Below, one piece after another: positions 33,860-42,044 of a stretch of DNA of 64,000 nucleotides. Where the stretch lies: contig CAVSFZ010000018.1 in the NCBI GenBank assembly GCA_963727235.1, positions 5,756 to 69,755 of the forward strand, in the 5' to 3' direction. Within the stretch, counting starts at the first letter, position 1; the number at the start of each line of letters is the position of its first letter. This DNA is from CAVPTL01 sp963727235. GTDB lineage: Bacteria > Actinomycetota > Thermoleophilia > Gaiellales > JAICJC01. The position numbers and the translations under genes were made by a program. A model generated the notes under the pieces. That model was not told where the DNA came from. It worked only from the letters and a program-made list of their open reading frames with translations, and searched no databases.

Positions 33860-34969
33860 ATGATCGAGGCGCACACCGACGTTGTCGGGTCGCTTTTGCG
33901 CCCACCGGCGTTGGTCAAGGTGCGTGACCGGTGGGAACGGGGCGAGGCCGGAAACGGCGAGCTGAAGCGAGCCGAAGACGCCGCGGTGGATGCCGCTGTG
34001 GCGATGCAGGAGACGGCCGGGATCGCGGTTGTCACCGACGGCGAAATGCGCCGCTTGTCCTTCCAGTCCGGACTCCCCGAGGCTGTGGACGGGTTCGGGG
34101 AGGTGCCGCTCGAGGCCTACCTGTGGGGCGACTGGCACGGGGACGAGGTGGGCGATCGCGCAACCGAACGGCCGTCCTCACTGGGAGTGCGCGAGAAGCT
34201 GCGTCGCCGCCGCCATCTGGCCTCGGAGGACTTCGTGTACCTGCGCTCCCGGGCGACTCGCGCTGTGCCCAAGGTGACGCTCACCAGTCCCAGTCTGTAT
34301 GCCAACCTGTGGTCGCCGGATGTCAGCACCGACGCCTACCCCACCCTGGACGACTTCCTGGCCGACGTGGTCGCGATCACCCGTGACGAGGTCGACGAGC
34401 TGGCACGGCTGGGCTGCACGTACATCCAGCTCGATGCCCCCCACTACCCGCTCCTGATCGACCCTGACACCCGCGCCTTCTACGAGAGCCGTGGGTGGAC
34501 GGTGGAACGCTGGCTCGACCACGGCATCGAGCTCGACAACGCGGTCATCGACGACCATCCCGGCATCACCTTCGGATTCCACCTCTGCCGCGGCAACCAG
34601 GGCAGCCGCTGGCTGGTATCGGGCGGCTACGAGCCGATCGCGCGGCAGGTGTTTCGCGGAGTGCATGCCGACCGCCTGCTGCTGGAGTACGACGACGAGC
34701 GATCCGGCACCTTTCAGCCGCTCAGCGAGGTGCCCGACGACCGGATGGTGGTGCTGGGCCTGGTCACGACCAAGTCCTCGCGGCTGGAGGACGACCGGGA
34801 GATCGAGGCGCGGATCCGTGAGGCCGCCCGCCACGTCGATCTGGAGCGACTCGCGATCAGCCCCCAATGCGGTTTTGCCACCTCGGTGATCGGCAACGCG
34901 ATCACCCCTGATGCGCAGCGCGCCAAGCTCGAGCTGCTGGCGCGAGTGGCGGGCAGGGTGTGGGGCTAG
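33860..34969 (+). CDS. MetE C-terminal-like (cobalamin-independent methionine synthase) protein
   Basis: 369 residues corresponding to the zinc-containing C-terminal barrel of MetE, without the N-terminal half. Zinc ligands fit FHLCRGNQGSRW (His, Cys), the Glu of LLEYDDERSG and ISPQCGFAT (Cys). Short MetE-like proteins transfer methyl groups to homocysteine or other thiols, or act in unrelated thiol chemistry; substrate is unknown. TACGAT lies six bases before ATG, so the start at 33860 is preferred over the longer frame. Confidence 0.85.
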   Translation: MIEAHTDVVGSLLRPPALVKVRDRWERGEAGNGELKRAEDAAVDAAVAMQETAGIAVVTDGEMRRLSFQSGLPEAVDGFGEVPLEAYLWGDWHGDEVGDRATERPSSLGVREKLRRRRHLASEDFVYLRSRATRAVPKVTLTSPSLYANLWSPDVSTDAYPTLDDFLADVVAITRDEVDELARLGCTYIQLDAPHYPLLIDPDTRAFYESRGWTVERWLDHGIELDNAVIDDHPGITFGFHLCRGNQGSRWLVSGGYEPIARQVFRGVHADRLLLEYDDERSGTFQPLSEVPDDRMVVLGLVTTKSSRLEDDREIEARIREAARHVDLERLAISPQCGFATSVIGNAITPDAQRAKLELLARVAGRVWG

Positions 34970-35007
34970 ACCGGCGGCGGCGTTAGCTCGGCCCTGGCGC
35001 CGGGAAC

Positions 35008-35021
35008 TGTTATCAGTAACA
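35008..35021. promoter_or_regulatory. Short palindrome upstream of the ATP-grasp gene
   Basis: TGTTA TCAG TAACA, perfectly symmetric arms with a 4-base centre, 29 bases before the ATG at 35051. The sequence between contains the direct repeat AATCCCGAG twice. It may be an operator or overlap the -10; no regulator is identified. Confidence 0.35.
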
Positions 35022-35050
35022 ATCCCGAGCGAATCGAGACAAATCCCGAG

Positions 35051-36268
35051 ATGCCAACCGCACTCATCATCTGTCCCGGACAACGTGACCGGCTGAATCT
35101 GGCGGACGACCGGATTCTTGCCCGGTACGGGCTGCGCCTCGCCGGCGCCCCGGTCACCAGCCCAGGTTTCGACCCCGGCCGGTTTGCCGACGAGATCGTC
35201 AGCGAGGCGCCGCAGGTGCAGGGCGTGCTCGGTTCCGGCGACGCCACCGGTCACCTGGCCACGGTGATCGCCGACCGGCTGGCCCTCCCGGGAGCGTCGC
35301 CCAGCGCGTTTCTGCGCTGCCACGACAAGCTCACTTGCCGATTGATCCAAGCCGAGACGGTGCCCGAGGCCACGCCCCAGTTCGCCGCGATCGACCCCGA
35401 CAATCCGCCTGCCGAGGCTCCCCTGCCCTACCCCTTCTTCGTCAAGCCGGTTAGCGCGCACCTGTCACAGCTGGCCTACACCGTGCACAACGATGAGGAG
35501 TTCGCCGACGTTTTGGAGGAGGCCCGAGAGCGGCTGGATGCGATCACGGCTTACGACTTCGCCCTCACCGGCCGGTCGTTTCGGCAGCTGATCGCAGAGC
35601 AGCTCCTGACCGGCACGCTGGTGACGTTCGAGGGGTTCATGCACCGCGGCGTGATGACGCCGATCGGGATCACCGACGCCGTCATGCATCCCAACGGCAT
35701 CAGCTTCCTGCGATTCGAGTACCCCACCGCCCTCCCCGCAGCGGCGGTCGCCCGGATCTACGACATCGCCGGACGGCTGATGCCCGCCCTCGACTTCGAC
35801 GACTCGGTGTTCAATATCGAGTTCTTCGTGAGTCCTGACGGCAGCGTCCAGATCGTCGAGGTGAACGGGCGCATGGCATCCCAGTTCGCACCGCTGGTCA
35901 AGGCTGTACACGGTGTTTCCACCTACGAGCTGCAGCTGGCTCTGGTCACCGGCGGAGTGCCCGAGCTGCCCCCGGCCCGCACCGACCTGGTGGCGACCAG
36001 CTTCGTGCTTCGCACCTACTCCGACGCCGTCGTGCGATCGGTGCCCGACCCCACCGAGGTCACCCGCAGGTTCGGCCACGCCCATGTCGAGATCCTTGTG
36101 CGCACCGGGCAGCGGCTGTCGGAGAACGATGACGACACCGCCAGCCACCGGCTCGCGGTGGTGGCGCTGGCGGCCGCCGATCGCGACGCGGTGTGCCGGC
36201 GGTTCGACGAGGCGGCCGAGATGCTCCAGTTCGAGCTGGAACCGGTGACCGCCTCAGTCGGCAGGTGA
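35051..36268 (+). CDS. ATP-grasp domain protein
   Basis: 405 residues. ATP-grasp features: PYPFFVKPVSAHLSQLA (ATP-binding lysine) and FNIEFFVSPDGSVQIVEVNG (Mg ligands Glu, Glu, Asn), then NGRMASQFAPLV. Family members ligate carboxylates to amines or thiols (for example L-amino-acid ligases, BtrJ-like); the substrate here is unknown. The 3' end overlaps the convergent HIBADH-like gene by 15 bases. Confidence 0.85.
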   Translation: MPTALIICPGQRDRLNLADDRILARYGLRLAGAPVTSPGFDPGRFADEIVSEAPQVQGVLGSGDATGHLATVIADRLALPGASPSAFLRCHDKLTCRLIQAETVPEATPQFAAIDPDNPPAEAPLPYPFFVKPVSAHLSQLAYTVHNDEEFADVLEEARERLDAITAYDFALTGRSFRQLIAEQLLTGTLVTFEGFMHRGVMTPIGITDAVMHPNGISFLRFEYPTALPAAAVARIYDIAGRLMPALDFDDSVFNIEFFVSPDGSVQIVEVNGRMASQFAPLVKAVHGVSTYELQLALVTGGVPELPPARTDLVATSFVLRTYSDAVVRSVPDPTEVTRRFGHAHVEILVRTGQRLSENDDDTASHRLAVVALAAADRDAVCRRFDEAAEMLQFELEPVTASVGR

Positions 36269-37135
36269 CGTCGCGCGGCGCTTGGCCGCCCGTGCCACGG
36301 CGCTGACGTCCTCGTCACCGAAGCCTTGGTCGATCAGCGCGTCCTCTTGGCCTGCGACCAGCTTGGAGACGTCCAGGTCGAGTCCGGCCCGGGCGGCCTC
36401 GTCCAGTGCGATCCCCAGATCCTTGCGGTGGAGCGCAAGCTTGAACCCCAGCGGATAGCTGTCTCGGATCATGTTGCCGGAACGGTTGGTCAGCACCCAC
36501 GATCCGGCGGCGCCGCCCGAGAGGGCTTCCACCAGCTCGTCCATCGGAAGTCCGGCTTTTTCGGCCAGGGCAATGCCCTCGGCAACGCCTGCGTACGCGC
36601 CGGCGATCATCACCTGGTTGACGGCCTTGCCCAGCTGCCCGGCTCCCGGCGGTCCCAGGTGGGTGATCCGGCCGGAGAAGGCTTCCAGCAGCGGCGTCGC
36701 ACGCTGAACGTGATCGGAGTCGCCGCCGGCGAACACCGTCAGCGTGCCTCGCTCGGCTCCCTCGGATCCGCCCGAGACGGGTGCGTCCACCATACCCACG
36801 CCCTGCTCCGCCAGCCGTGCCGCCAGCCGGGCGGTGACCGCGGGCGAGACAGTCGAGCAGTCGACCACGATCGCGCCCTGCGGAATCGTCTCGGCGACCC
36901 CGTCGGGCCCGAACAGCACCTGCTCGAGGTCGGGGGAGTCAGAAACGCAGGTCAACACCGCGTCGGCATCCCGCGCGGCCGCGGCGGGTGACTCGCAGCG
37001 GGTGGCACCCAGCTCGGCCAACGGCAGCTCGCGCTGGCGGGTGCGGTTGTGCACCATCACCTGATGGCCGGCCTCGAGCAGATGCCGAGCCATCGGCGCG
37101 CCCATCGTCCCCAACCCGATCACCCCGATTTGCAT
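36254..37135 (-). CDS. 3-hydroxyisobutyrate dehydrogenase-like (NAD-binding beta-hydroxyacid dehydrogenase)
   Basis: 293 residues. N-terminal VIGLGTMGAPMARHL (5-19), substrate motif DAPVSGGSEGAERGTL and catalytic Lys in GAGQLGKAVNQVM. Typical of 3-hydroxyisobutyrate or tartronate semialdehyde reductases. TAGCAT (complement of 37142-37147) six bases before ATG is the promoter; REP R6 starts four bases further upstream, so it may lie at the -35 region. Confidence 0.9.
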   Translation of the reverse strand: MQIGVIGLGTMGAPMARHLLEAGHQVMVHNRTRQRELPLAELGATRCESPAAAARDADAVLTCVSDSPDLEQVLFGPDGVAETIPQGAIVVDCSTVSPAVTARLAARLAEQGVGMVDAPVSGGSEGAERGTLTVFAGGDSDHVQRATPLLEAFSGRITHLGPPGAGQLGKAVNQVMIAGAYAGVAEGIALAEKAGLPMDELVEALSGGAAGSWVLTNRSGNMIRDSYPLGFKLALHRKDLGIALDEAARAGLDLDVSKLVAGQEDALIDQGFGDEDVSAVARAAKRRATSPAD

Positions 37136-37150
37136 GCCGCCATGCTACCG

Positions 37151-37181
37151 GTGAATAACGGTGCCAGGCACCGTTATTCAC
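37151..37181. repeat. REP palindrome R6 (C arms)
   Basis: Perfect palindrome: arm GTGAATAACGGTGCC, central A (inverted orientation). It sits at the 5' side of the HIBADH-like gene, directly upstream of its -10 box, and forms an inverted pair with R7 14 bases away. Confidence 0.9.
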
Positions 37182-37195
37182 CACCGACGCCCGGC

Positions 37196-37229
37196 GTGAA
37201 GTAATTGGTGCCTGGCACCAATTATTCAC
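37196..37229. repeat. REP palindrome R7 (TT arms, one inserted base)
   Basis: Left arm GTGAAGTAATTGGTGCC has one extra G relative to the right arm GGCACCAATTATTCAC; central T. On the minus strand its outer TGA (complement of 37226-37228) is the stop for the frame-corrected PilZ gene. Confidence 0.88.
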
Positions 37230-37913
37230 CTGGAGAGGTCGCGGCGCTCCTGTTCCATTACGTGGCGGAGGATGGAGGCGCGGGTGACGCGGTCGAGCTG
37301 GTCGAACTCGCAGGGTGCATGAGCGCACGCCCAGCGAGTCGGTGTCGACCTCCCGGGCCACGACCATCGCGTCCAGCATCAGGCTCAGCTCGGACACCTC
37401 CATGACCACGCGCACCCGGTCGTCTCGCTGGATCTTGGTGCGGGTCACGATGCGCAGGTCGTCCGGCGAGAGGGCGAGCGCGCGTCCGCTCGACTCGGCG
37501 CCGTCGGCCGTCGCGATTGTGACCGCCTCCCACACCGTCATGCGCGCGTGGCTGTGACGGGCGACGTTCTCCTGCTCATGCGCGAACACCGCCTGTACCA
37601 GGCGCCGCTCGCGCTCGGGGTCGAGATCGCGAAACTTGAGGCCACACACGTACCGACCGCCCTGCAGCGGTTCGATCCGGGAAACGACCGCGTCCAATTT
37701 GAGCTGCTCGGGCGGGTCGCCCACCTGCACGCTCAGACGCATGCGCTGGTTCAGCTCGAGCCGGCTCTCGGCCACCACCGACATGCCCCCGGCCGACAGG
37801 TCGGCAGGCCGGACGTTGAGCAGGCGCGGGCTACCGTCCGCGTCGATCGTCAGGCACGAGATCAGGACGCGGGCGTGGACTCGATGAAATTCTCTGCGGT
37901 CGCTGCCACTCAC
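37226..37913 (-). CDS. PilZ domain protein, C-terminus frameshifted
   Basis: About 228 residues if corrected. Start GTG 37913; the PilZ c-di-GMP site begins at SDRREFHRVHARV and includes DLSAGGMSVVAE; further on is GGRYVCGLKFRDLDPERERR, then a second beta-rich part. In the literal frame translation runs on through both REPs. Shifting one base near 37300-37325 gives FDQLDRVTRASILRHVME followed by QERRDLSR and a stop inside R7, which looks like a genuine protein end. Either an indel mutation or a sequence error. It follows another PilZ gene and pruA on the same strand. Confidence 0.7.
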
Positions 37914-37953
37914 GTGCCCGGTGTATCGGCACGGGATCTCCTCAGCTAAAACG

Positions 37954-38532
37954 TCAACTGGGAAAATCGATCTTCGCGCGAACCACTTTTCGCCCGAAGG
38001 CTGCCGGCTCGACTTCGACGGCGGTCGCCCGCACATGCATCGGCAGGCCCTCGTCCAGATTGACGGTGATGGTGAAGTCATCGCCCGCAGCCACATCGAA
38101 GTCGCACGAGAACCGCAGGCCGGTCTCGGAGGTGTCCTCCACCGTCACCGGATACTCGTTGCGAGGCAGCACGTGCTTGGCTTCGATCACGCGCAGCTTG
38201 CCGAGCGCATGCTGGGCGGTGCGCTCCGCCCGCTCGCCTGTGGAGATCGGCTCGATCGCGCGCAGCTCCAGCTCGACCCGGGCGAGCTCGTCGCTGTGGT
38301 AGTCAGCCGAGCCGAAGCCATAGGCGGCCTGCCAGATCTGACTTCCGTGGGGGAATCGCAGCGTCAGCGTGTCCATCGAGCCCACCTTCATGCGCGGGGC
38401 GAGCACCGTCATCTGCCCACCCTCAACTCGCTCCACCGTGACCCGATAGCGCTCGCCGTCCTGGCTCTCGGCGAACACGTCGTCGCGCCCGACCAGCGTT
38501 TCCACCGCAGCCCGGGCCTCGTCCTCGCTCAC
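37954..38532 (-). CDS. PilZ-like domain protein
   Basis: 192 residues. N-terminal beta domain (YRVTVERVEGGQMTVLAPRM) like the YcgR-N/flagellar-brake domain, then a PilZ-type barrel (VEDTSETGLRFSCDFDVAAG, DEGLPMHVRATAVEVE). The RxxxR c-di-GMP motif is not clearly present (RNEYPVTV in its place), so ligand binding is uncertain. The start overlaps the pruA stop by four bases (ATGA), placing it in one operon with proline catabolism. Confidence 0.72.
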   Translation of the reverse strand: MSEDEARAAVETLVGRDDVFAESQDGERYRVTVERVEGGQMTVLAPRMKVGSMDTLTLRFPHGSQIWQAAYGFGSADYHSDELARVELELRAIEPISTGERAERTAQHALGKLRVIEAKHVLPRNEYPVTVEDTSETGLRFSCDFDVAAGDDFTITVNLDEGLPMHVRATAVEVEPAAFGRKVVRAKIDFPS

Positions 38533-40160
38533 TCAGCCTCCATAAACGGATACCGATAGTCGGTCGCCGGCACGAACGTCTCCTTGACGGTCCGTGGACT
38601 GGTCCAGCGGATCAGGTTCCACAGCGACCCGGCTTTGTCGTTGGTACCCGAGGCGCGGGCGCCTCCGAACGGCTGCTGGCCCACCACCGCACCGGTCGGC
38701 TTGTCGTTGATGTAGAAGTTGCCGGCCGCGTTTCGAAGCGCACTGGCGGCGTGGTCGATCGCACCCCGGTCGGTGGCGAAGACGGCACCGGTGAGCGCAT
38801 ACGGCGACGTCGAATCGCACAACCCAAGCGTCTCGTCCACCCGCTGCTCGCCGTACTCGTACACCGTCACGATCGGACCGAACAGCTCTCGCTGCATGGT
38901 GTCGTAGGTCGGATCGGTCGTGGTGATCACCGTCGGGCGAACGAAATACCCGCGTGAGTCGTCGACCTCGCCGCCAACCAGCACGTCGGCGTCGGCCGAA
39001 GCCCGAGCCGCCTCGATCGCCTGTTTGTGCGTGGCAAAAGCACTCCCGTCGATCACCGCGCCCATGAAGTTGCGAAAGTCGCGCACGTCTCCGACCGCGA
39101 TCTCGGCCACCTCCCGCTCCAGCCGCGCCCGGATCTCCGGCCACAGGTTGGAGGGTGCGTACACCCGCGAGCAGGCCGAGCACTTCTGTCCCTGGTACTC
39201 GAAGCCGCCGCGGATGATCGCGGTGGCCACCGCATCGGGATCGGCCGACGGGTGCGCGAAGATAAAGTCCTTGCCGCCGGTCTCACCGACGATCCGCGGG
39301 TAGCTGCGATACCGGTCGATGTTTTCGCCGATGGTGCGCCACATCCCGTGGAAGACAGCCGTCGATCCGGTGAAATGGATGCCGGCAAAATCGGGGTGGG
39401 CGAGCACCGGGTCGCCGATCGTACGACCTGAGCCGAGCACCAGGTTGACGACTCCCGGCGGCATTCCGGCCGCCTCCAAGAGCTTGATCAGATAGTGGGC
39501 TGAAAGTACCGCCGAGGACGCCGGTTTGAGCAGAACCGTGTTTCCCATCATGGCCGGGGCGGTGGGCAGGTTGCCGGCGATCGCAGTGAAGTTGAAGGGC
39601 GCCACCGCGAACACGAATCCCTCCAGCGGCCGGTACTCGACCTGATTCCACACTCCCGGTGACGAGATCGGCTGTTCGCTCATCAACCGCTGCATGTAGG
39701 CGACGTTGAACCGCCAGAAGTCGGCGAGCTCGCAGGCCGCGTCGATCTCGGCCTGAAACACGGTCTTCGACTGACCCAGCATGGTCGCGGCGTTGAGCGT
39801 GTCGCGCCACGGCCCGGCGAGCAAATCGGCGGCCCGCAGGAACACGGCCGCGCGCTGCTCCCAGCCGGCCGCTTCCCACTCCCGCCGGGCCTCGGCGGCC
39901 GCAGCGATTGCCGTTTGAACCTCGGCCTCGCCGCCCTGGTGGTAGGTGGCAAGCACGTGCTGGTGGTCGTGGGGCATCACCACGGTGCCGGTCACGCCGG
40001 TACGCACCTCTTCGCCCCCGATCACCAGCGGGATCTCGATGGGCGTTGCCGCCATCTCATCCAGACACACCTTCAAGCTGGTTCGCTCCGGGGAGCCGGG
40101 AGCGTACGACAGAACCGGTTCGTTGATCGGTGCCGGTGCCGTGAAAATTCCGCTGCGCAC
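38529..40160 (-). CDS. pruA: L-glutamate gamma-semialdehyde (1-pyrroline-5-carboxylate) dehydrogenase
   Basis: 543 residues, the normal size of stand-alone P5C dehydrogenase, the second step of proline degradation to glutamate. Markers: the long N-terminus, APFNFTAIAGNLPTAPAMMG, IVGETGGKDFIFAH and catalytic Cys327 in YQGQKCSACSR. GTG start with TAGGCT six bases upstream (complement of 40167-40172), no ribosome site. No proline dehydrogenase gene is nearby; two PilZ-domain genes follow. Confidence 0.94.
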   Translation of the reverse strand: MRSGIFTAPAPINEPVLSYAPGSPERTSLKVCLDEMAATPIEIPLVIGGEEVRTGVTGTVVMPHDHQHVLATYHQGGEAEVQTAIAAAAEARREWEAAGWEQRAAVFLRAADLLAGPWRDTLNAATMLGQSKTVFQAEIDAACELADFWRFNVAYMQRLMSEQPISSPGVWNQVEYRPLEGFVFAVAPFNFTAIAGNLPTAPAMMGNTVLLKPASSAVLSAHYLIKLLEAAGMPPGVVNLVLGSGRTIGDPVLAHPDFAGIHFTGSTAVFHGMWRTIGENIDRYRSYPRIVGETGGKDFIFAHPSADPDAVATAIIRGGFEYQGQKCSACSRVYAPSNLWPEIRARLEREVAEIAVGDVRDFRNFMGAVIDGSAFATHKQAIEAARASADADVLVGGEVDDSRGYFVRPTVITTTDPTYDTMQRELFGPIVTVYEYGEQRVDETLGLCDSTSPYALTGAVFATDRGAIDHAASALRNAAGNFYINDKPTGAVVGQQPFGGARASGTNDKAGSLWNLIRWTSPRTVKETFVPATDYRYPFMEAE

Positions 40161-40209
40161 GAGGCAAGCCTATCGCTTCGTGCGGCGGTGCGCAGTTCCG
40201 ACCTGCACA

Positions 40210-40240
40210 CGGCCCCTCGACTCGTCAGCCGAGGGGGCCG
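40210..40240. terminator. Hairpin between pruA and the MaoC operon
   Basis: CGGCCCCTCG (40210-40219) pairs with CGAGGGGGCCG (40230-40240, one bulged G). No T-run. It probably ends the minus-strand CBS-FabG-MaoC transcript before the pruA promoter. Confidence 0.55.
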
Positions 40241-40290
40241 CTGTTGCTATCGCTGTACCACTTGGGGTTTGGCGCAATACTCTATGACAC

Positions 40291-40320
40291 CACCACAATG
40301 GGATTACACCGCTTGTGGTG
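40291..40320. other. Inverted repeat in AT-richer intergenic region
   Basis: CACCACAA (40291-40298) and TTGTGGTG (40313-40320), perfect 8-bp arms with a 14-nt spacer, in the 256-bp gap between pruA and the maoC-like gene. It lies about 30 bases upstream of the TATATA box at 40353. Possible operator or RNA hairpin. Confidence 0.45.
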
Positions 40321-40352
40321 ACCCGCTACCTCACCGAATCGGCACCGACCTT

Positions 40353-40379
40353 TATATAAACAACATGAAAGGACGGTAG
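40353..40379 (+). promoter_or_regulatory. TATATA box with leaderless four-codon ORF (MKGR)
   Basis: TATATA (40353-40358), then exactly six bases, then ATG AAA GGA CGG TAG (40365-40379). Spacing equals that of leaderless genes in this window, but the ORF has only four codons and nothing follows on this strand except the antisense 3' end of the maoC-like gene. It may be the promoter of a small or antisense RNA. Confidence 0.35.
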
Positions 40380-40428
40380 ATAGCGTAAGGTTTCGTTACC
40401 TAACACACGGCCTGCAGCAAGTGCTTCG

Positions 40429-40824
40429 CTACGTGCGTGGCGCAAGTACGGTCGCCCGTCCGTCGGCAACCAACGTCTCCCCCACCCACGCCGTTGTGTC
40501 GAACACCGCTCGGCCACGCTCGCTCAGCTCCACCAACTCGACCCGCACGCGCACGGTGTCTCCGGGGCGAACAGGTGCCTTGAATGCGATTTCCTGACCG
40601 AGGTACACCGTTCCCGGGCCGGGCAGGTCGTTGGCCAGGACGGAGGAGATGAAGCCTGCGGTCAGCATCCCGTGGGCGATCCGCCCGCCGAACCGGGTGC
40701 CGGCCGCGAAGTCGTCATCGAAGTGGATCGGGTTTCGGTCGCCGCAGGCCTCGGCGAAGTGCTCCAAAACGGCATCGGTGACGGCAAACTCTCGCTCGCC
40801 GGAATCGCCCACCGCGATGCTCAC
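40429..40824 (-). CDS. MaoC-like (R)-specific enoyl-CoA hydratase
   Basis: 131 residues, hot-dog fold. The hydratase-2 catalytic set is present: Asp29, Asn31 and His34 in ACGDRNPIHFDDDFA, followed by FGGRIAHGMLTAGFISSVL. It hydrates trans-2-enoyl-CoA to (R)-3-hydroxyacyl-CoA. GTG start overlaps the fabG-like stop (GTGA). Together with that reductase it could supply PHA precursors or modify fatty acids. Confidence 0.88.
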   Translation of the reverse strand: MSIAVGDSGEREFAVTDAVLEHFAEACGDRNPIHFDDDFAAGTRFGGRIAHGMLTAGFISSVLANDLPGPGTVYLGQEIAFKAPVRPGDTVRVRVELVELSERGRAVFDTTAWVGETLVADGRATVLAPRT

Positions 40825-41567
40825 ATGAAGATCCCGCCGTTGATATTGAGGCAGCTCCCGGTGATGTAATCGCCGTCCCGCACCAGGTACACCGCCGCCC
40901 GCGCGACCTCGTCCGACGTACCGAACCGACCCAGCGGGATGCGCGCCCGCAACTTCTCGCGGACGTCGTCGGAGACGCCACGCAGCATGTCGGTGTCGGT
41001 GAATCCCGGGCAGATGCAGTTCACCGTGACCCCGTAGCGTGCCACCTCGTACGCCACCGTCTTTGTCCACGCGATCAGCCCGCCCTTGGTGGCGGCATAG
41101 TTCGACTGCCCATAGTTGCCGAGCTGGCCGACGAAGCTGGAAATACTCACGATCCTGCCAAAGCCGGACTCACACATCGGATCGAGCACCGCCTTGGTGA
41201 CCCGGTGGGTACCCGTCAGGTTGGTCTCGATCACCTCGGTGAACGCCTCGTCGGTCATCTTGCGAATCGTCACGTCGCGGTTGATCCCGGCGTTATTGAC
41301 CAGAATGTCGATCCGGCCGAACGCGTCCATCGCGCGCGCCGCCAGCGCCGGTCCGGTGGCGGGGTCGGCAATCGATCCCGCCACCACCTCGGCGCCACTG
41401 CCGCCCTTGCGCACCGTTTCCGCCAATGCCTCGGCGGCGTCCACCGAGGTGTGGCAGTTGATCACCAGGTTGCAGCCGGCTTCGGCCAGCCGCTGCACGA
41501 TCGCCTCACCGATGCCCCGAGCCCCGCCGGTGACGATCGCGGTGCGCCCCTCCAAGTCTGCCGGCAT
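40821..41567 (-). CDS. 3-oxoacyl-ACP/acetoacetyl-CoA reductase (FabG/PhaB-like SDR)
   Basis: 248 residues, classical SDR. TGGARGIG (13-20), NNAG (91-94) and catalytic Ser144, Tyr157, Lys161 (SNYAATKGG). The sequence TIRKMTDEAF and GQFGQ-like GQLGNYGQSNYAATK recall PhaB/FabG acetoacetyl-CoA reductases. The start ATG 41567 excludes an upstream out-of-family extension. It lies between the CBS gene and the MaoC-like gene on one strand. Confidence 0.88.
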   Translation of the reverse strand: MPADLEGRTAIVTGGARGIGEAIVQRLAEAGCNLVINCHTSVDAAEALAETVRKGGSGAEVVAGSIADPATGPALAARAMDAFGRIDILVNNAGINRDVTIRKMTDEAFTEVIETNLTGTHRVTKAVLDPMCESGFGRIVSISSFVGQLGNYGQSNYAATKGGLIAWTKTVAYEVARYGVTVNCICPGFTDTDMLRGVSDDVREKLRARIPLGRFGTSDEVARAAVYLVRDGDYITGSCLNINGGIFM

Positions 41568-41580
41568 TTCGAAGCTCCGG

Positions 41581-41988
41581 CTAAGCGCCGGCCGGCGTCG
41601 CATTGGGCAAGAGCAGCAGGTCGCGAATCGAGACGATCCCCACCAACTTGCCCGACTCGATGATCGGGACATGCCGGAACCCGCCGTGGATCATCATCAT
41701 CGCGGCCTCGCCGTGGGTCGCATCCGGGCCGACCGTGATCGGATCGCGGGTCATCCAGTCGCCCACGGTGCCGTCGATCTTGCCCGACCCCACCGCGCGC
41801 AACACATCCCGCTCGGTCATGATCCCGATCAGCGCATCGCCGTCAGTGACCAGCACCGCACCGACCCTGCGCTTGGCCATCACACTGGCGGCGTGGATGA
41901 GCGTGTCGCTCTCGGCGGTGGTCAGCAGCTCTCGACTCATGCACTGTTCCACAGTCTCGTGCCGGTGGCGCTGAAATGGGACGTTCAT
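41581..41988 (-). CDS. CBS-pair domain protein
   Basis: 135 residues: two CBS motifs (about 16-70 and 78-133; VGAVLVTDGDALIGIMTERD, GFRHVPIIESGKLVGIVSIRD) forming one Bateman module that usually binds adenine nucleotides. No catalytic domain. TAAGAT (complement of 41995-42000) six bases before ATG indicates a leaderless promoter. Head of the CBS-FabG-MaoC operon. Confidence 0.9.
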   Translation of the reverse strand: MNVPFQRHRHETVEQCMSRELLTTAESDTLIHAASVMAKRRVGAVLVTDGDALIGIMTERDVLRAVGSGKIDGTVGDWMTRDPITVGPDATHGEAAMMMIHGGFRHVPIIESGKLVGIVSIRDLLLLPNATPAGA

Positions 41989-42044
41989 CTGTCGATCTTA
42001 CCGGTCCGGCGGTTTTCCGCGACCGAGTGATTACCATTGTGTCC

